DNA of 23,636 nucleotides, from the NCBI GenBank assembly GCA_031284065.1, contig JAITAP010000007.1:1-23636 (forward strand), given 5' to 3'. The DNA comes from Prevotellaceae bacterium (GTDB lineage: Bacteria > Bacteroidota > Bacteroidia > Bacteroidales > UBA932). A program made the translations under genes and the position numbers. The notes beneath the pieces are model-generated. The model saw nothing but the letters and a program-made list of their open reading frames with translations, had not been told where the DNA came from and ran no database searches. Below are positions 7,202 through 15,780 of the stretch, piece after piece (position 1 is the stretch's first letter; the number at the start of each line of letters is the position of its first letter).

Positions 7202-8155
7202 CTACTGTGCGCGGGCGAAGGAATGGGGGGTGATTTTTGTCGAGTGCTTCATTAGCAAAATATCCGGCCGCAAACCCTGTTTGGCAAACCGTAGCCCGGG
7301 AATGCCCAAATCTTCCTCGCGGTTTATGTACGGAAAATTGCTCAGCTGGCATCTTATAAGCTCCTGCTCGAGCGCCTGAAAAATACCGTTGTAGCGACGC
7401 TCTGCCGATTCAAACATAACGTCGAACGTGCTTGCGCTAACGGGGCAGCCAAACGCAAATGCCTTGACGCTGCCGTCTATGCGGATGAGGCCGCCGGTTA
7501 GCCCAATTTCTTCCCACGACGCTAAGGCGAGCGCAATGGAGCGATTTTCTTCGCTCGGCAGCTCCGGCAAGCTGGCATTTTTTTCGAGCGCCTTGTCAGC
7601 CTCCAGCTGTTGCCGCTGAAATTCCCACACCTCCTCTGCGTTTGAGGGCGAAATCGGCTCATAGGTGTAGCGGCCGTAGCTGCGCAAAAACTGGTTCACC
7701 GCGTTTCGCTTGGGCTGAAGTCGCCTGCCGGATAAGGTCAGCAAATTTTCCGATTTGTGAATATACTCCGCCCAGTCCCTGTCCGGCGTGAGCTGGGCGT
7801 CGGCAAACGCTTTGGAGACGCTGCGGAAGTCGCTCAGCATGTCGTCCGCAACGCCCCAAAGGACGAGGTCGCCGCCGCAGGTTGCCGCGTGGCTGGTTAG
7901 CAGGCAGCGGGCGGCTTCCGGCAGGTTGCCCACGCCAATGGGCATGAAGTAGCAAAGCCCAAAATCCTTGCGATGCTGCCTCACGAAAAGAAAACCGTTG
8001 CTAAAGCTAACCTCTGTGGCGTACTTTTCGGACAGGCAGTAGAGCCCTCCGGCAGATAGCTGGCAGGACTGGTAAGGCGTTTTTTCTACTATGCTTTTTA
8101 TTTTCGGCAAGTCGGTTAGCGCTATTTTTTTGAACTGTAGAATGTTTTCTTGCAT
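7202..8155 (-). CDS. DUF2156 / phosphatidylglycerol lysyltransferase-type (LPG synthase C-terminal) domain protein
   Basis: The 317-residue protein has no signal peptide or membrane span and is likely cytosolic. It matches the soluble DUF2156 group, which carries two tandem GNAT-like folds related to the catalytic part of MprF lysyl-phosphatidylglycerol synthases. Diagnostic stretches are SGRRLQPKRNAVNQFLRSYG (about residues 142-161), the central GLIRIDGSVKAFAFGCP, and the C-terminal INREEDLGIPGLRFAKQGL (about 274-292). Without the membrane flippase domain, lipid lysinylation is not established. An aminoacyl- or acyl-transfer role is an inference. It stands alone on the minus strand, convergent with the beta-galactosidase gene and divergent from porW. 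A TACCTTTA box (complement of 8185-8192), one base off the -7 consensus, lies 30 nt upstream of the ATG. There is no Shine-Dalgarno. Confidence 0.82.
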   Translation of the reverse strand: MQENILQFKKIALTDLPKIKSIVEKTPYQSCQLSAGGLYCLSEKYATEVSFSNGFLFVRQHRKDFGLCYFMPIGVGNLPEAARCLLTSHAATCGGDLVLWGVADDMLSDFRSVSKAFADAQLTPDRDWAEYIHKSENLLTLSGRRLQPKRNAVNQFLRSYGRYTYEPISPSNAEEVWEFQRQQLEADKALEKNASLPELPSEENRSIALALASWEEIGLTGGLIRIDGSVKAFAFGCPVSASTFDVMFESAERRYNGIFQALEQELIRCQLSNFPYINREEDLGIPGLRFAKQGLRPDILLMKHSTKITPHSFARAQ

Positions 8156-8288
8156 AAAAATTTTTTGGTAAATCGTCTGGGTTGTAAAGGTAGGAAAAGT
8201 TTTTCAGATTTCGGCCGTTGCGCCATCCCCGCAGCTCGTTGACCTGCGGAGGCGGCGGGGGTTGCGTAGCTGAGCAAGCCGGCATAGC

Positions 8289-8307
8289 TTGGGGAACATT
8301 TCCCCAA
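8289..8307. promoter_or_regulatory. Palindrome TTGGGGAA-CAT-TTCCCCAA in the divergent porW/DUF2156 gap
   Basis: Perfect 8-bp arms (8289-8296 and 8300-8307) are separated by CAT. It lies between two divergent promoters, about 100 nt upstream of the porW -7 box and 130 nt upstream of the DUF2156 start codon. It has the size and symmetry of a dimeric repressor or activator site. No regulator can be named from the sequence. Confidence 0.35.
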
Positions 8308-8364
8308 AGACAAAATTTAGAAATATACCCCTTTGAACAAATTAACCAAACTCCAAGTAATTGC

Positions 8365-8397
8365 TTGTCGTAGTTGTCGGAATACTGCGTACCTTTG
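8365..8397 (+). promoter_or_regulatory. Putative promoter of the porW-porX operon
   Basis: TACCTTTG at 8390-8397 matches the Bacteroidota -7 box TAnnTTTG exactly. TTG at 8365-8367 stands 22 nt upstream as the -33 element, slightly wider than the usual 19-21 nt. Transcription would begin near 8404, about 50 nt before the porW GTG. Confidence 0.55.
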
Positions 8398-8409
8398 AAC
8401 TTGCCCGAA

Positions 8410-8425
8410 CGGCGTAGCTACGCCG
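8410..8425. promoter_or_regulatory. Perfect 16-bp palindrome at the porW transcription start
   Basis: CGGCGTAGCTACGCCG is its own reverse complement with no spacer. It starts 12 nt after the predicted -7 box and ends 28 nt before the porW GTG, so it covers the predicted start of the transcript. It could be an operator or a small RNA hairpin. It could also be a short mobile repeat, because GTAGCTACGC-like words are common in this genome type. Confidence 0.4.
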
Positions 8426-8453
8426 GCAGTGGAGATTTTGGATAAATATCTTT

Positions 8454-11333
8454 GTGCTTGTAAGAAATTTCATATTTACATTTTTGTTTTGGTGCGCTGC
8501 TATCGGCGCACCGTCTGCGCTTGCGCAAAGCAAGGCGCGGCAGCCTGCGCAAAAGGTAAACGCCGGCGCAAAAAGCGCGAACGACTCCGTTGCGAACAAC
8601 CTGCAACGGGCGGATAAGAGCTTGCAAAAGCAGACGGATAAGGTCAACAAAAAAATAGAGGATGTTACGTCGAAGGTTGACGAAAAAATTGAGAAAGCGG
8701 AGGGAAAATGGAGCAGCGCAAGCGAAAAGCTGAAAGCGGCCACCATCAAGAAGAATACGTGGATAATGCGCACGTACCACAACGTTACGGCCTACTACAA
8801 TATTTACTTCAACGCTAACGACAGCTACAAGGAGGGCATAAAAAAGGCGGCAAAAAACTACCCGTTTGACTACACGCAGGTGCTCCCCATCTTTCCGTTT
8901 GAGGCAAAAGAAATTCCGGCGATGGTAACCGCCGAAATGTCGCGGACGCTCGAAAAATCCGACAAGGCGATAAGGAAACATTCCATTACCACCAAACCCG
9001 AGCTGAAAAAAGGCAAGCGGCTGACCAGAGAAGAGCAGGAATTTTACAACCGTCGCGAGTTTTGCCGCTCTATCGACGACGCCTACTTGCTCATCGGCAA
9101 AGCCAACGTTTTTCTGCACGAGTACGACCTTGCCCTCCTCGCCTTTGACCACGTGGCGGTGGAGTACCCCTACGAGCCGACGATATACGAGGCGCGGATA
9201 CGGTCGGCTATTGTGGCAGGAGCTAAGGGCGAGGTGGCGCGTGAGCGGGAAATTCTGACAGCCCTGTGGAGCGATAAAAAATTCCCCCCAAAGTACGGCA
9301 AGCTGCTCAACGAGGCGAACGCCGATTTGCTCATTCGGGAGAAAAAGTACGGCGAAGCTATCCCCAAAGTGGAGCAGGCCATAAAAAACACCCGCAGCGG
9401 CATAACGCGGCAGCGCTACCGCTTCATACTTGGCCAGCTCTACCAGCATACGGGCAACGCAGCTAAGGCGGTAGCGTACTACACCTCCGTTATTCGCCGG
9501 ATGCCGTCGTACGACGTTGAGTTTCATGCAAGGCTCAACAAGGCATTCCTGTCGGTGGGGCGCAAGGGCGAGGAGATGCGCAAGATGCTTCTGAAAATGG
9601 TGAAGGACGAAAAAAACAAGGAGTATTTAGACTTGATATACTACGCTCTGGCGGAAATAGAGATGAACGCCAAGCGCACCCGCCCGGCCATAGCGTACTA
9701 CAAGCTGTCCGCCGCCAACAGCAAGAGCGATAGCCCGCAGCGTATGCGCTCGTGCCTTGTGCTTGCCAAGTACTTTGAGGCGCAGGGCAGCTACGAGGCG
9801 GCGCAGGCTTACTACGACAGCACGGCAATGGTCATGCCCAAGGCGAACCCCGAGTACGATATGGTGAGCAGTAAGGCGCAAAATCTTGGCAAGCTTGCGG
9901 CAAACCTGCGCGTTATCAAGACGGAAGACAGCTTGCAAAACATTGCCCGCATGAGCCAAAAAGACCGCGAAAAGTACGTGGCGGCTCAAATTGCGCAGGC
10001 TAAGGTTAGCGAAGAAAATAGGCAGCGCGACGAAGAAATCCGCGCTGCCCGCGCGGAAGCGCCAACAGCGGCCGCGCCGACGTTTGCGCAGCCGGCAAGC
10101 GGAAAATGGTACTTCTACAACCCGCAGCTGGTTAGCTCGGGCGCAGCCGAGTTTAGGAAAAAATGGGGGCAGCGAAAGCTGGTTGACGATTGGAGGCGCG
10201 AAAACAAAGGCTTTTCGGCCAACTTTGCCATGTCGCCCGACGACGAGGAGGAGGAAGGCGCACCGGAGCAGCAGGCAACGCCCGAAAACCAAACCGAAAC
10301 CTACTACCTGTCCAACGTGCCGCTCACCGACTCGCTGATGGAGGCCTCCAATAAGCGGGTGATAGAAGCAATGTTTGACGCAGGCATGGTGTACAAGGAC
10401 TATATTCGCGACAACCCGAACGCCATAAGCATGTTGGAGACGCTGCTCAAGCGCTACCCGGACAACCGCTACCGGCTTGAATCTTACTTTTACCTCTACG
10501 TGCTCAACAGCGAAGCGGGCAACTCCAAGCGCGCCGACCACTACAAAAACCTGCTCTTTACGGAGTACCCCGACGAGCTGCTCACCATGTACGTGAAAGA
10601 CCCGACTTACGTTTCGGACAAGGCGGCGCACGAGAAAGCGGCGAACAAGCTTTACGTTGACGCCTACGATTTGTATCAGGCGGGAAAGTACCGCGACGCT
10701 GCCCGCTTGTCGCAGCAAGGCTTGACGCAGTACGCAGAGATGAGCATAGCCGCAAACTTCAGCCTCCTGAACGTAATGGCAACCGGCGGCAACGGCGACA
10801 TTGGCCGGTACATTGCGGGGCTGGGAGAGGTGGTAAAAGGCTACCCCAATACGGAGGCGGCAAATGCTGCGCAGGAAATGCTGAGCATTGTGCAGAAGCG
10901 GGAGCTTGCGCTTATCAGCGAGCGCGAAGCGCCGCCGGCAGAAAAGCAGGCAGCGCCAAGCGTGCCCTACAGCGACGAAGACGGCGAAAGCCAGCTGGCG
11001 CTCGTGGTTGGAAAGGACGTCAACATAAACCAGCTGAGGTTTAACTTTATATCGTTCAACGCAGATGTTGACGCCGACGAGCTGACGGTGGACAACAGAA
11101 AATTTGGCGAAGATTTGGCGCTCCTTGTGGTGGGCAAATTCAAGACGATTGCCGAAGCCCTGGCGTATTACAAAAAAATCAAAGCGTATCCGGCTATCTT
11201 CCGAGACCTGAACATGGAAAGATACTCAATGTTTGCCATTACGGTAAAAAACCTTGAGCTCTTTGAGCAAAGCAAGATAATCAGCGCATACGATACGTTT
11301 TTTCAGCACAACGTTTTAAAAAATGCTGAGTAA
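8454..11333 (+). CDS. porW: T9SS component PorW / gliding protein SprE, TPR protein, GTG start
   Basis: The 959-residue protein has a signal peptide (MLVRNFIFTFLFWCAAIGAPSALAQ). The family-specific block NTWIMRTYHNVTAYYNIYFN (residues 101-120) is followed by EGIKKAAKNYPFDYTQVLPIFPF. Helical TPR units run through most of the rest (for example DDAYLLIGKANVFLHEYDLALLAFD, shown by its alternating Ala/Tyr/Leu spacing). A C-terminal module of about 80 residues resembles a SPOR-like fold. PorW/SprE links envelope parts of the T9SS and is needed for secretion or gliding in other Bacteroidota. The start is GTG: an in-frame TAG at 8415-8417 and absence of any ATG before the signal sequence leave no better choice. 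Family members are often lipoproteins, but the only early Cys (residue 14, LFWC) does not fit a lipobox well. Residues 45-96 form a charged coiled coil ahead of the conserved part. porX follows after 8 nt. Confidence 0.88.
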   Translation: MLVRNFIFTFLFWCAAIGAPSALAQSKARQPAQKVNAGAKSANDSVANNLQRADKSLQKQTDKVNKKIEDVTSKVDEKIEKAEGKWSSASEKLKAATIKKNTWIMRTYHNVTAYYNIYFNANDSYKEGIKKAAKNYPFDYTQVLPIFPFEAKEIPAMVTAEMSRTLEKSDKAIRKHSITTKPELKKGKRLTREEQEFYNRREFCRSIDDAYLLIGKANVFLHEYDLALLAFDHVAVEYPYEPTIYEARIRSAIVAGAKGEVAREREILTALWSDKKFPPKYGKLLNEANADLLIREKKYGEAIPKVEQAIKNTRSGITRQRYRFILGQLYQHTGNAAKAVAYYTSVIRRMPSYDVEFHARLNKAFLSVGRKGEEMRKMLLKMVKDEKNKEYLDLIYYALAEIEMNAKRTRPAIAYYKLSAANSKSDSPQRMRSCLVLAKYFEAQGSYEAAQAYYDSTAMVMPKANPEYDMVSSKAQNLGKLAANLRVIKTEDSLQNIARMSQKDREKYVAAQIAQAKVSEENRQRDEEIRAARAEAPTAAAPTFAQPASGKWYFYNPQLVSSGAAEFRKKWGQRKLVDDWRRENKGFSANFAMSPDDEEEEGAPEQQATPENQTETYYLSNVPLTDSLMEASNKRVIEAMFDAGMVYKDYIRDNPNAISMLETLLKRYPDNRYRLESYFYLYVLNSEAGNSKRADHYKNLLFTEYPDELLTMYVKDPTYVSDKAAHEKAANKLYVDAYDLYQAGKYRDAARLSQQGLTQYAEMSIAANFSLLNVMATGGNGDIGRYIAGLGEVVKGYPNTEAANAAQEMLSIVQKRELALISEREAPPAEKQAAPSVPYSDEDGESQLALVVGKDVNINQLRFNFISFNADVDADELTVDNRKFGEDLALLVVGKFKTIAEALAYYKKIKAYPAIFRDLNMERYSMFAITVKNLELFEQSKIISAYDTFFQHNVLKNAE

Positions 11334-11341
11334 GAATTATC

Positions 11342-12901
11342 ATGAACACACATATTCTTTGGATTGACGACGAGGTCGATATGCTTAGACCTCACATTAT
11401 ATTTTTAGAAAACAAGGGCTACACGCTTCATACTGCTACCAACGGGCAGGATGCGCTGGAGCTTATCCAGAGCAACAACTTTGACCTTGTCTTTCTCGAT
11501 GAAAACATGCCCGGAATTAACGGGATAGAAACCCTAAAGCTCATTAAGGAAATACGGCCTGTGCTGCCGGTGGTGATGATTACCAAGAGCGAAGAGGAAG
11601 ACATTATGCACAAAGCCATTGGCTCGCAAATTGCAGATTACCTCATCAAGCCCGTTAACCCCAATCAGGTGCTTATTTCCATTAAAAAGGTAATACACCA
11701 CAGGCAAATTATTTCCGACCAGTCTACCGCCGACTACCGCTTGGAGTTTGGACGGATAGAGCAACTACTGAACGAAGCCAAAACCGTTGACGACTGGATA
11801 GCCATCTACCGCAAGCTGGTAGGGTGGGACATCAACCTGCGGCAGTCCGGCGACGAAAGCGTCCGCGAAATCCTGACCTGCCAGTTCAGCGAGGTAAACA
11901 ACGAGTTTTGCAAGTTTATCAGCCAGCGCTACCTTGGCTGGTTCGGCGGCGGCGGCTCCTCCGACGCGCGCCCGCTCATGTCGCACCAGCTGATGCACGT
12001 CAAGGTATTTCCCCACCTCAAAAGCTGCGACAAGGTCGCCTTCCTGCTCATCGACAACCTCCGGTACGACCACTGGCGAATGATTGCGCCAATCGTGCAG
12101 GAATTTTTCAAGATTGAAGAAGACGAAATGTATTGCAGCATCCTGCCCACCGCCACGCAGTACGCGCGCAACGCCATCTTTGCAGGGCTTATGCCGTCCG
12201 AAATAGAGAAGCTCACGCCCGAGTATTGGCTCAACGATGAAGAAGAGGGCGGGAAAAACCAGCACGAGGAGGAGCTTTTGAGGAGGCTGCTGCAACGCTT
12301 CGGCATTAGCGTTTCGCTCTACTTTCGCAAGATAGTGGGGCTGGACAACGGCAGGCAAATGTTGAGCGAGCTGAACAAGCTCGATGCGTGCAGCTTTGCC
12401 GTTTTTGTGTACAACTTTGTGGATATGCTGTCGCACGCGCGTACCAGCACCGAAATCGTGCGCGAGCTTGCCGAAGACGAAGCCGCATACCGCTCTCTCA
12501 TGCGCTCGTGGTTTGAGCACTCCGACCTGCTGGAGCTGCTGAAGGAGCTGGCTGCGCGAAAGTTTAAGGTCGTCCTTTCGAGCGACCACGGGACGGTGCG
12601 CGTCAGCAACCCCATAAAGATTATAGGCGACCGCCATACCTCCACCAACCTTAGGTACAAAACGGGAAGAGCGCTCACCTACGATGCAAAGAATGTTCTT
12701 GAGGTCAAGAAGCCGGAGATGGCCTACCTGCCCCGCACCAACCTTTCGAGCAGCTACGTGTTTGCCCGCAACCGCGACTTTTTTGTTTACCCCAACAGCT
12801 ACGGCTACCACGTAAAGTACTACCGCAACACTTTTCAGCACGGCGGCATTTCGATGGAGGAAATGCTGGTGCCGGTGATAACGCTTGTACCGATGGAGTG
12901 A
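11342..12901 (+). CDS. porX: T9SS response regulator PorX (receiver plus PglZ phosphodiesterase domain)
   Basis: The 519-residue regulator has an N-terminal CheY-like receiver domain with the acidic pair D9/D10, phospho-acceptor D53 in LVFLDENMPG, T81 and K103 followed by Pro. The C-terminal PglZ domain has the alkaline-phosphatase-type metal site: D238 in LIDNLRYD, the Thr of LPTATQY (T270/T272) as the likely nucleophile region, D361 and H365 in YNFVDMLSH, D415 and H416 in SSDHG, and H500 in QHGG. All are intact. In Porphyromonas gingivalis, PorX is the partner of histidine kinase PorY, controls T9SS genes with the ECF factor SigP, and its PglZ domain cleaves oligoribonucleotides using zinc. 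It starts 8 nt after porW and is probably on the same mRNA. Neither porY nor sigP is in the window. There is no Shine-Dalgarno. Confidence 0.93.
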   Translation: MNTHILWIDDEVDMLRPHIIFLENKGYTLHTATNGQDALELIQSNNFDLVFLDENMPGINGIETLKLIKEIRPVLPVVMITKSEEEDIMHKAIGSQIADYLIKPVNPNQVLISIKKVIHHRQIISDQSTADYRLEFGRIEQLLNEAKTVDDWIAIYRKLVGWDINLRQSGDESVREILTCQFSEVNNEFCKFISQRYLGWFGGGGSSDARPLMSHQLMHVKVFPHLKSCDKVAFLLIDNLRYDHWRMIAPIVQEFFKIEEDEMYCSILPTATQYARNAIFAGLMPSEIEKLTPEYWLNDEEEGGKNQHEEELLRRLLQRFGISVSLYFRKIVGLDNGRQMLSELNKLDACSFAVFVYNFVDMLSHARTSTEIVRELAEDEAAYRSLMRSWFEHSDLLELLKELAARKFKVVLSSDHGTVRVSNPIKIIGDRHTSTNLRYKTGRALTYDAKNVLEVKKPEMAYLPRTNLSSSYVFARNRDFFVYPNSYGYHVKYYRNTFQHGGISMEEMLVPVITLVPME

Positions 12902-12914
12902 ATTGGGAGGCTTG

Positions 12915-12940
12915 GAGTTAGGAGTGGCTTTGTTGCAACG
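12915..12940 (+). repeat. Short repeat GTGGCTTTGTTGCAACG downstream of porX
   Basis: GAGTTAGGAGTGGCTTTGTTG then CAACG lies 14 nt after the porX stop. A near copy (TTAGAGTGACTTTGTTGC then AACG) follows the porZ stop at 23440-23460. The two share 16 of 17 bases over the core. It may be part of a dispersed intergenic repeat. Confidence 0.55.
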
Positions 12941-13044
12941 AATAACAGCTCATGTTATGCAGGTTTGTAATTTTTGACGGATTACAATTGTCCCCGCTTC
13001 CCCGCAGGGGAATTGGAGGCGGTTTGCCGCTACGCCATTGGCGC

Positions 13045-13066
13045 GGGGCGGTTCGCGAACCGCCCC
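13045..13066. repeat. Perfect palindrome GGGGCGGTTCGCGAACCGCCCC at the 3' end of der
   Basis: The 22-bp sequence is its own complement and its last base is the first base of the der stop codon on the plus strand (13066-13068, CTA). No T-run follows on the minus strand, so it is not a standard terminator. A second small palindrome, TTCCCCGCAGGGGAA, sits near 12999-13013. They occupy the convergent porX/der gap (12902-13065), where I see no gene. Confidence 0.7.
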
Positions 13067-14367
13067 TATTTCTGCCGAAGGTAGATGTGGATGGGAACGC
13101 CGCAGAAGTTGTACTTTTCGCGCAGCTTATTCTCCAGAAACCGCTTGTATGGCTCCTTGACGTACTGCGGCAGGTTGCAGAAAAAGGCAAACACCGGCGA
13201 GGGCGACGAGAGCTGCGTAACGTACTTTATTTTTATGTACTTGCCCTTTATGGCAGGGGGCGGGTAAGCTTCTATCACGGGCAGGAGGGCTTCGTTGAGC
13301 TTGGCGGTAGAAATGTGCTGCCGCCTGCGCTCGTACACCTCCGATACCGCCTTGATTACGTCCAAGAGACGCTGCTTTTCGGTGGCGGAGGTGAAAATGA
13401 TGGGTACGTCGCTAAAGGGCGCGAGCCGCTTTTGTATGGCTTCGCGGTAGCCTTTCATGGTGTTGCTGTCTTTTTCCACCAAGTCCCACTTGTTTACCGC
13501 CACCACGCACCCCTTGCTGTTGCGCACGATAAGCTTGAAAATGTTGAGGTCTTGCGCCTCTACGCCCTGCGTGGCGTCCATCATAAGGATGCACACGTCG
13601 GAGCGCTCTATGACGCGGATGGTGCGCATGACGGAGTAAAATTCAAGGTTTTCGTGCACCTTTCCTTTCTTGCGCAGCCCCGCCGTATCAACAAGGAAAA
13701 AGTCGTGCCCAAACTTGCTGTAGCGCGACAGCACCGCGTCGCGCGTGGTGCCGGCAATGGGCGTTACAATGTTGCGCTCCTCGCCCAGCAGCGCGTTGGC
13801 AATGGATGATTTCCCCACGTTGGGCTTGCCGATAATGGCTACGCGCGGTATTTCCGTATCGTCTTCGGCGGCGCTGTCGGCGAGGTGCTTCACGGCTTCG
13901 TCCAGTATTTCGCCGGTGCCGCTGCCGCTCATGGCGCACACGCAGTACGGCTCGCCAAGCCCCAGCTTGTGGAACTCGTGCGCGTCGTAAATGCGGTTGT
14001 TGTTGTCCACCTTGTTGACCACCAGCAGCACCTTTTTGTTTGAGCGGCGGAGAATGTTGGCTACCGCGTCGTCGTAGGCGGTAACGCCGCAGGTAACGTC
14101 CACCATAAACAGGATAACGTCGGCTTCGCCGATGGCGGCCACAACCTGCTTGCGGATTTCCTCCTCAAAAACGTCGTCGGAGTTCACGGCGTACCCGCCG
14201 GTGTCGATTACCGAAAATGTTTTCCCGTTCCAGTCGCTCTTGCCGTAGTGCCGGTCGCGCGTTACGCCGGATTGCTCATCAACAATCGCCTGCCTGCCGC
14301 CCACCAGCCGGTTGAACAGCGTACTTTTCCCAACGTTGGGACGACCAACTATGGCTACAATACCCAT
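13066..14367 (-). CDS. der: Ribosome biogenesis GTPase Der (EngA)
   Basis: The 433-residue protein has the diagnostic double GTPase layout of Der. The first G domain has GRPNVGKST at residues 8-16, DTGG near 55 and NKVD at 118-121. The second has GKPNVGKSS at 180-188, DTAG, and NKWD near 300. A KH-like domain of about 80 residues at the C-terminus contains YIKIKYVTQ and ends HIYLRQK. Der works in assembly of the 50S subunit in the cytosol. The length is normal for the family. It starts 33 nt after the stop of the thioredoxin-like lipoprotein gene and is probably co-transcribed with it. The stop codon touches a 22-bp palindrome. Confidence 0.97.
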   Translation of the reverse strand: MGIVAIVGRPNVGKSTLFNRLVGGRQAIVDEQSGVTRDRHYGKSDWNGKTFSVIDTGGYAVNSDDVFEEEIRKQVVAAIGEADVILFMVDVTCGVTAYDDAVANILRRSNKKVLLVVNKVDNNNRIYDAHEFHKLGLGEPYCVCAMSGSGTGEILDEAVKHLADSAAEDDTEIPRVAIIGKPNVGKSSIANALLGEERNIVTPIAGTTRDAVLSRYSKFGHDFFLVDTAGLRKKGKVHENLEFYSVMRTIRVIERSDVCILMMDATQGVEAQDLNIFKLIVRNSKGCVVAVNKWDLVEKDSNTMKGYREAIQKRLAPFSDVPIIFTSATEKQRLLDVIKAVSEVYERRRQHISTAKLNEALLPVIEAYPPPAIKGKYIKIKYVTQLSSPSPVFAFFCNLPQYVKEPYKRFLENKLREKYNFCGVPIHIYLRQK

Positions 14368-14400
14368 TATTCAGATTTAAAATTTGTGTGGCTACGCGCG

Positions 14401-15546
14401 CTACTTTAGCGCTTCCCTCAGGACCGGCTCAATCTCCTTGTCAAAGTCGCTTGAGTTGGCAAGGATGACGCCCTCCGGCGACGCAAAAACGTAGGTGGGG
14501 AAAGCCGAAATGCAAAACAAATCTTTCACCTCCTGATGGTCGTACAGGTTGGCGTGCGCCCACGTCAGCCCGTCGTTCTTGATGGCTTTTTTCCAGCTCT
14601 CGTGGTTGGTATCCCACGCAAGCCCCACCACAAGCAGGTTTTTATCCTTGTACTCGTTGTACAGCTTCACAAGCTTGGGGCTTGCCTTTCGGCACCAGCT
14701 GCACCACGAGCCCCAGAAGTCAAGCAGCACGTACCGCCCCTTAAAGTCGGCGGTGGAGATGGATTTTCCGTCAATGTCCGTTACCGTAAAGTCGGGCAGC
14801 TGCGCTCCGGCGGCTACTACGGCTCGCTTGTCGATATTTTGCTTTACCCGCTCGCCGTACGCCGATTGTTGCAGCTCGGGCGCAAACGCTTCGTACTGCT
14901 CCTGCACTTTTTTCAGCGTTTCCCACCGCGAAACGGAGGCGTACAGGTAGGCGGAGTACATAACATCCGGATGGTTCCGGATAAACGCGGCTTCCTCATC
15001 CTCCAGCTGGCCTGCCAAGCGCAGGTACTCCGCGTCAAGCCTTTTCTGCCCTGCCGTGTCATTTTGCAGCCTTGCCTGCCTCATGGAATCCGACGTCAGC
15101 GTAACAGCTTTGTAGATGCTATCCACCATCTGCACGTATTCTTTTACGGTTTTATCAGCGTAAAATCCCCCGTCCACCAGCGCGTAGGGGAAGTCGGCAG
15201 CGTTGCCGCGCAGCTTCAGCTTGTCGGTTGCAGACGAAAGGTCGAGCGTTTTTGAAAGCGGGTGGAGCATCGTATCCGCCGGAAAGTAGTACAGGCTTGC
15301 GCTGTAGGGAGCTTGAGCCAGCGCGCGCTCAAAGTAAAAACGATTCTTCTTGGTTACGGCTATCGTATCGCCTGCCACGAGCTGCCGCTCAAAATCGTAA
15401 ATGCGCACAACTATCGTATCTCCGGCTTGCAAGCCAACCAACTCCCCCCTGATAGCAAGCTTGTCGGAGGACGAGGTGCACGTTGACAGGCACAGCAATG
15501 CAGCTGCGCAGGCTAAAAAATTGACTACTCTTTTCATTTCAATCAT
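14401..15546 (-). CDS. TlpA/ResA-like thioredoxin-fold lipoprotein (DUF4369-type N-terminal region)
   Basis: The frame allows 381 residues from the ATG at 15546. A second ATG at 15537 gives the cleaner signal MKRVVNFLACAAALLCLSTC, and I prefer it. The Cys of LSTC (residue 23 in the longer form) is a good lipobox, so the mature protein should be a lipoprotein facing the periplasm. The N-terminal part (about 30-115) resembles DUF4369, a beta-sandwich common in Bacteroidota thiol-redox lipoproteins. A helical linker follows. The C-terminal thioredoxin fold starts near 245, with YVLLDFWGSWCSWC giving the redox pair C282/C285 and a cis-Pro in AFPTYVF. It probably reduces or isomerises disulfides in exported proteins. 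It is 33 nt upstream of der. Confidence 0.85.
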   Translation of the reverse strand: MIEMKRVVNFLACAAALLCLSTCTSSSDKLAIRGELVGLQAGDTIVVRIYDFERQLVAGDTIAVTKKNRFYFERALAQAPYSASLYYFPADTMLHPLSKTLDLSSATDKLKLRGNAADFPYALVDGGFYADKTVKEYVQMVDSIYKAVTLTSDSMRQARLQNDTAGQKRLDAEYLRLAGQLEDEEAAFIRNHPDVMYSAYLYASVSRWETLKKVQEQYEAFAPELQQSAYGERVKQNIDKRAVVAAGAQLPDFTVTDIDGKSISTADFKGRYVLLDFWGSWCSWCRKASPKLVKLYNEYKDKNLLVVGLAWDTNHESWKKAIKNDGLTWAHANLYDHQEVKDLFCISAFPTYVFASPEGVILANSSDFDKEIEPVLREALK

Positions 15547-15594
15547 ATTAAATTATATTAAACATTTTCACCGGTAAAATTGCTAAACGTCCGG

Positions 15595-15625
15595 CAAAAT
15601 TAGACGAAAATCACGAGATTTCCAA
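15595..15625 (-). promoter_or_regulatory. Putative promoter of the thioredoxin-lipoprotein/der operon
   Basis: On the minus strand TTG (complement of 15623-15625), 20 nt, then TAATTTTG (complement of 15595-15602) matches the Bacteroidota consensus in both boxes and spacing. The transcript would start about 40 nt before the first ATG. Confidence 0.55.
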
Positions 15626-15748
15626 GCGCACCCAGCGAAAAATGGTTGTGATTATATTTTTTTGAGGCTTGCTAACGTACATAACCCGCTATGTCGCACC
15701 GCTTCCGTCTTATTTTACGCAGGGCGGACAATTTTTATTTTCTATTCG

Positions 15749-15756
15749 TATCTTTA
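15749..15756 (+). promoter_or_regulatory. Possible -7 box for nth
   Basis: TATCTTTA differs from TAnnTTTG at the last base and lies 24 nt upstream of the nth ATG. No clear -33 element stands at the right distance, so this is a weak call. Confidence 0.3.
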
Positions 15757-15780
15757 CAATCTAAATAAAATTCAACAGCA

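Noticed and set aside
8429..8617. 62-codon ORF starting with ATG just before porW
   Set aside because: It overlaps the porW signal peptide region in another frame, is Cys/Arg-rich and has no support.
8418..9527. 369-codon open frame antisense to porW
   Set aside because: It has low-complexity Val/Leu/Arg/Phe composition and no motifs. The sense frame has a signal peptide and the PorW core.
11765..12841. 358-codon open frame antisense to porX
   Set aside because: The sense strand encodes intact receiver and PglZ motifs, and the antisense product has no recognisable fold.
13045..13066. Intrinsic terminator for der
   Set aside because: The palindrome is strong but no U-run follows it on the minus strand, so I list it as a repeat only.
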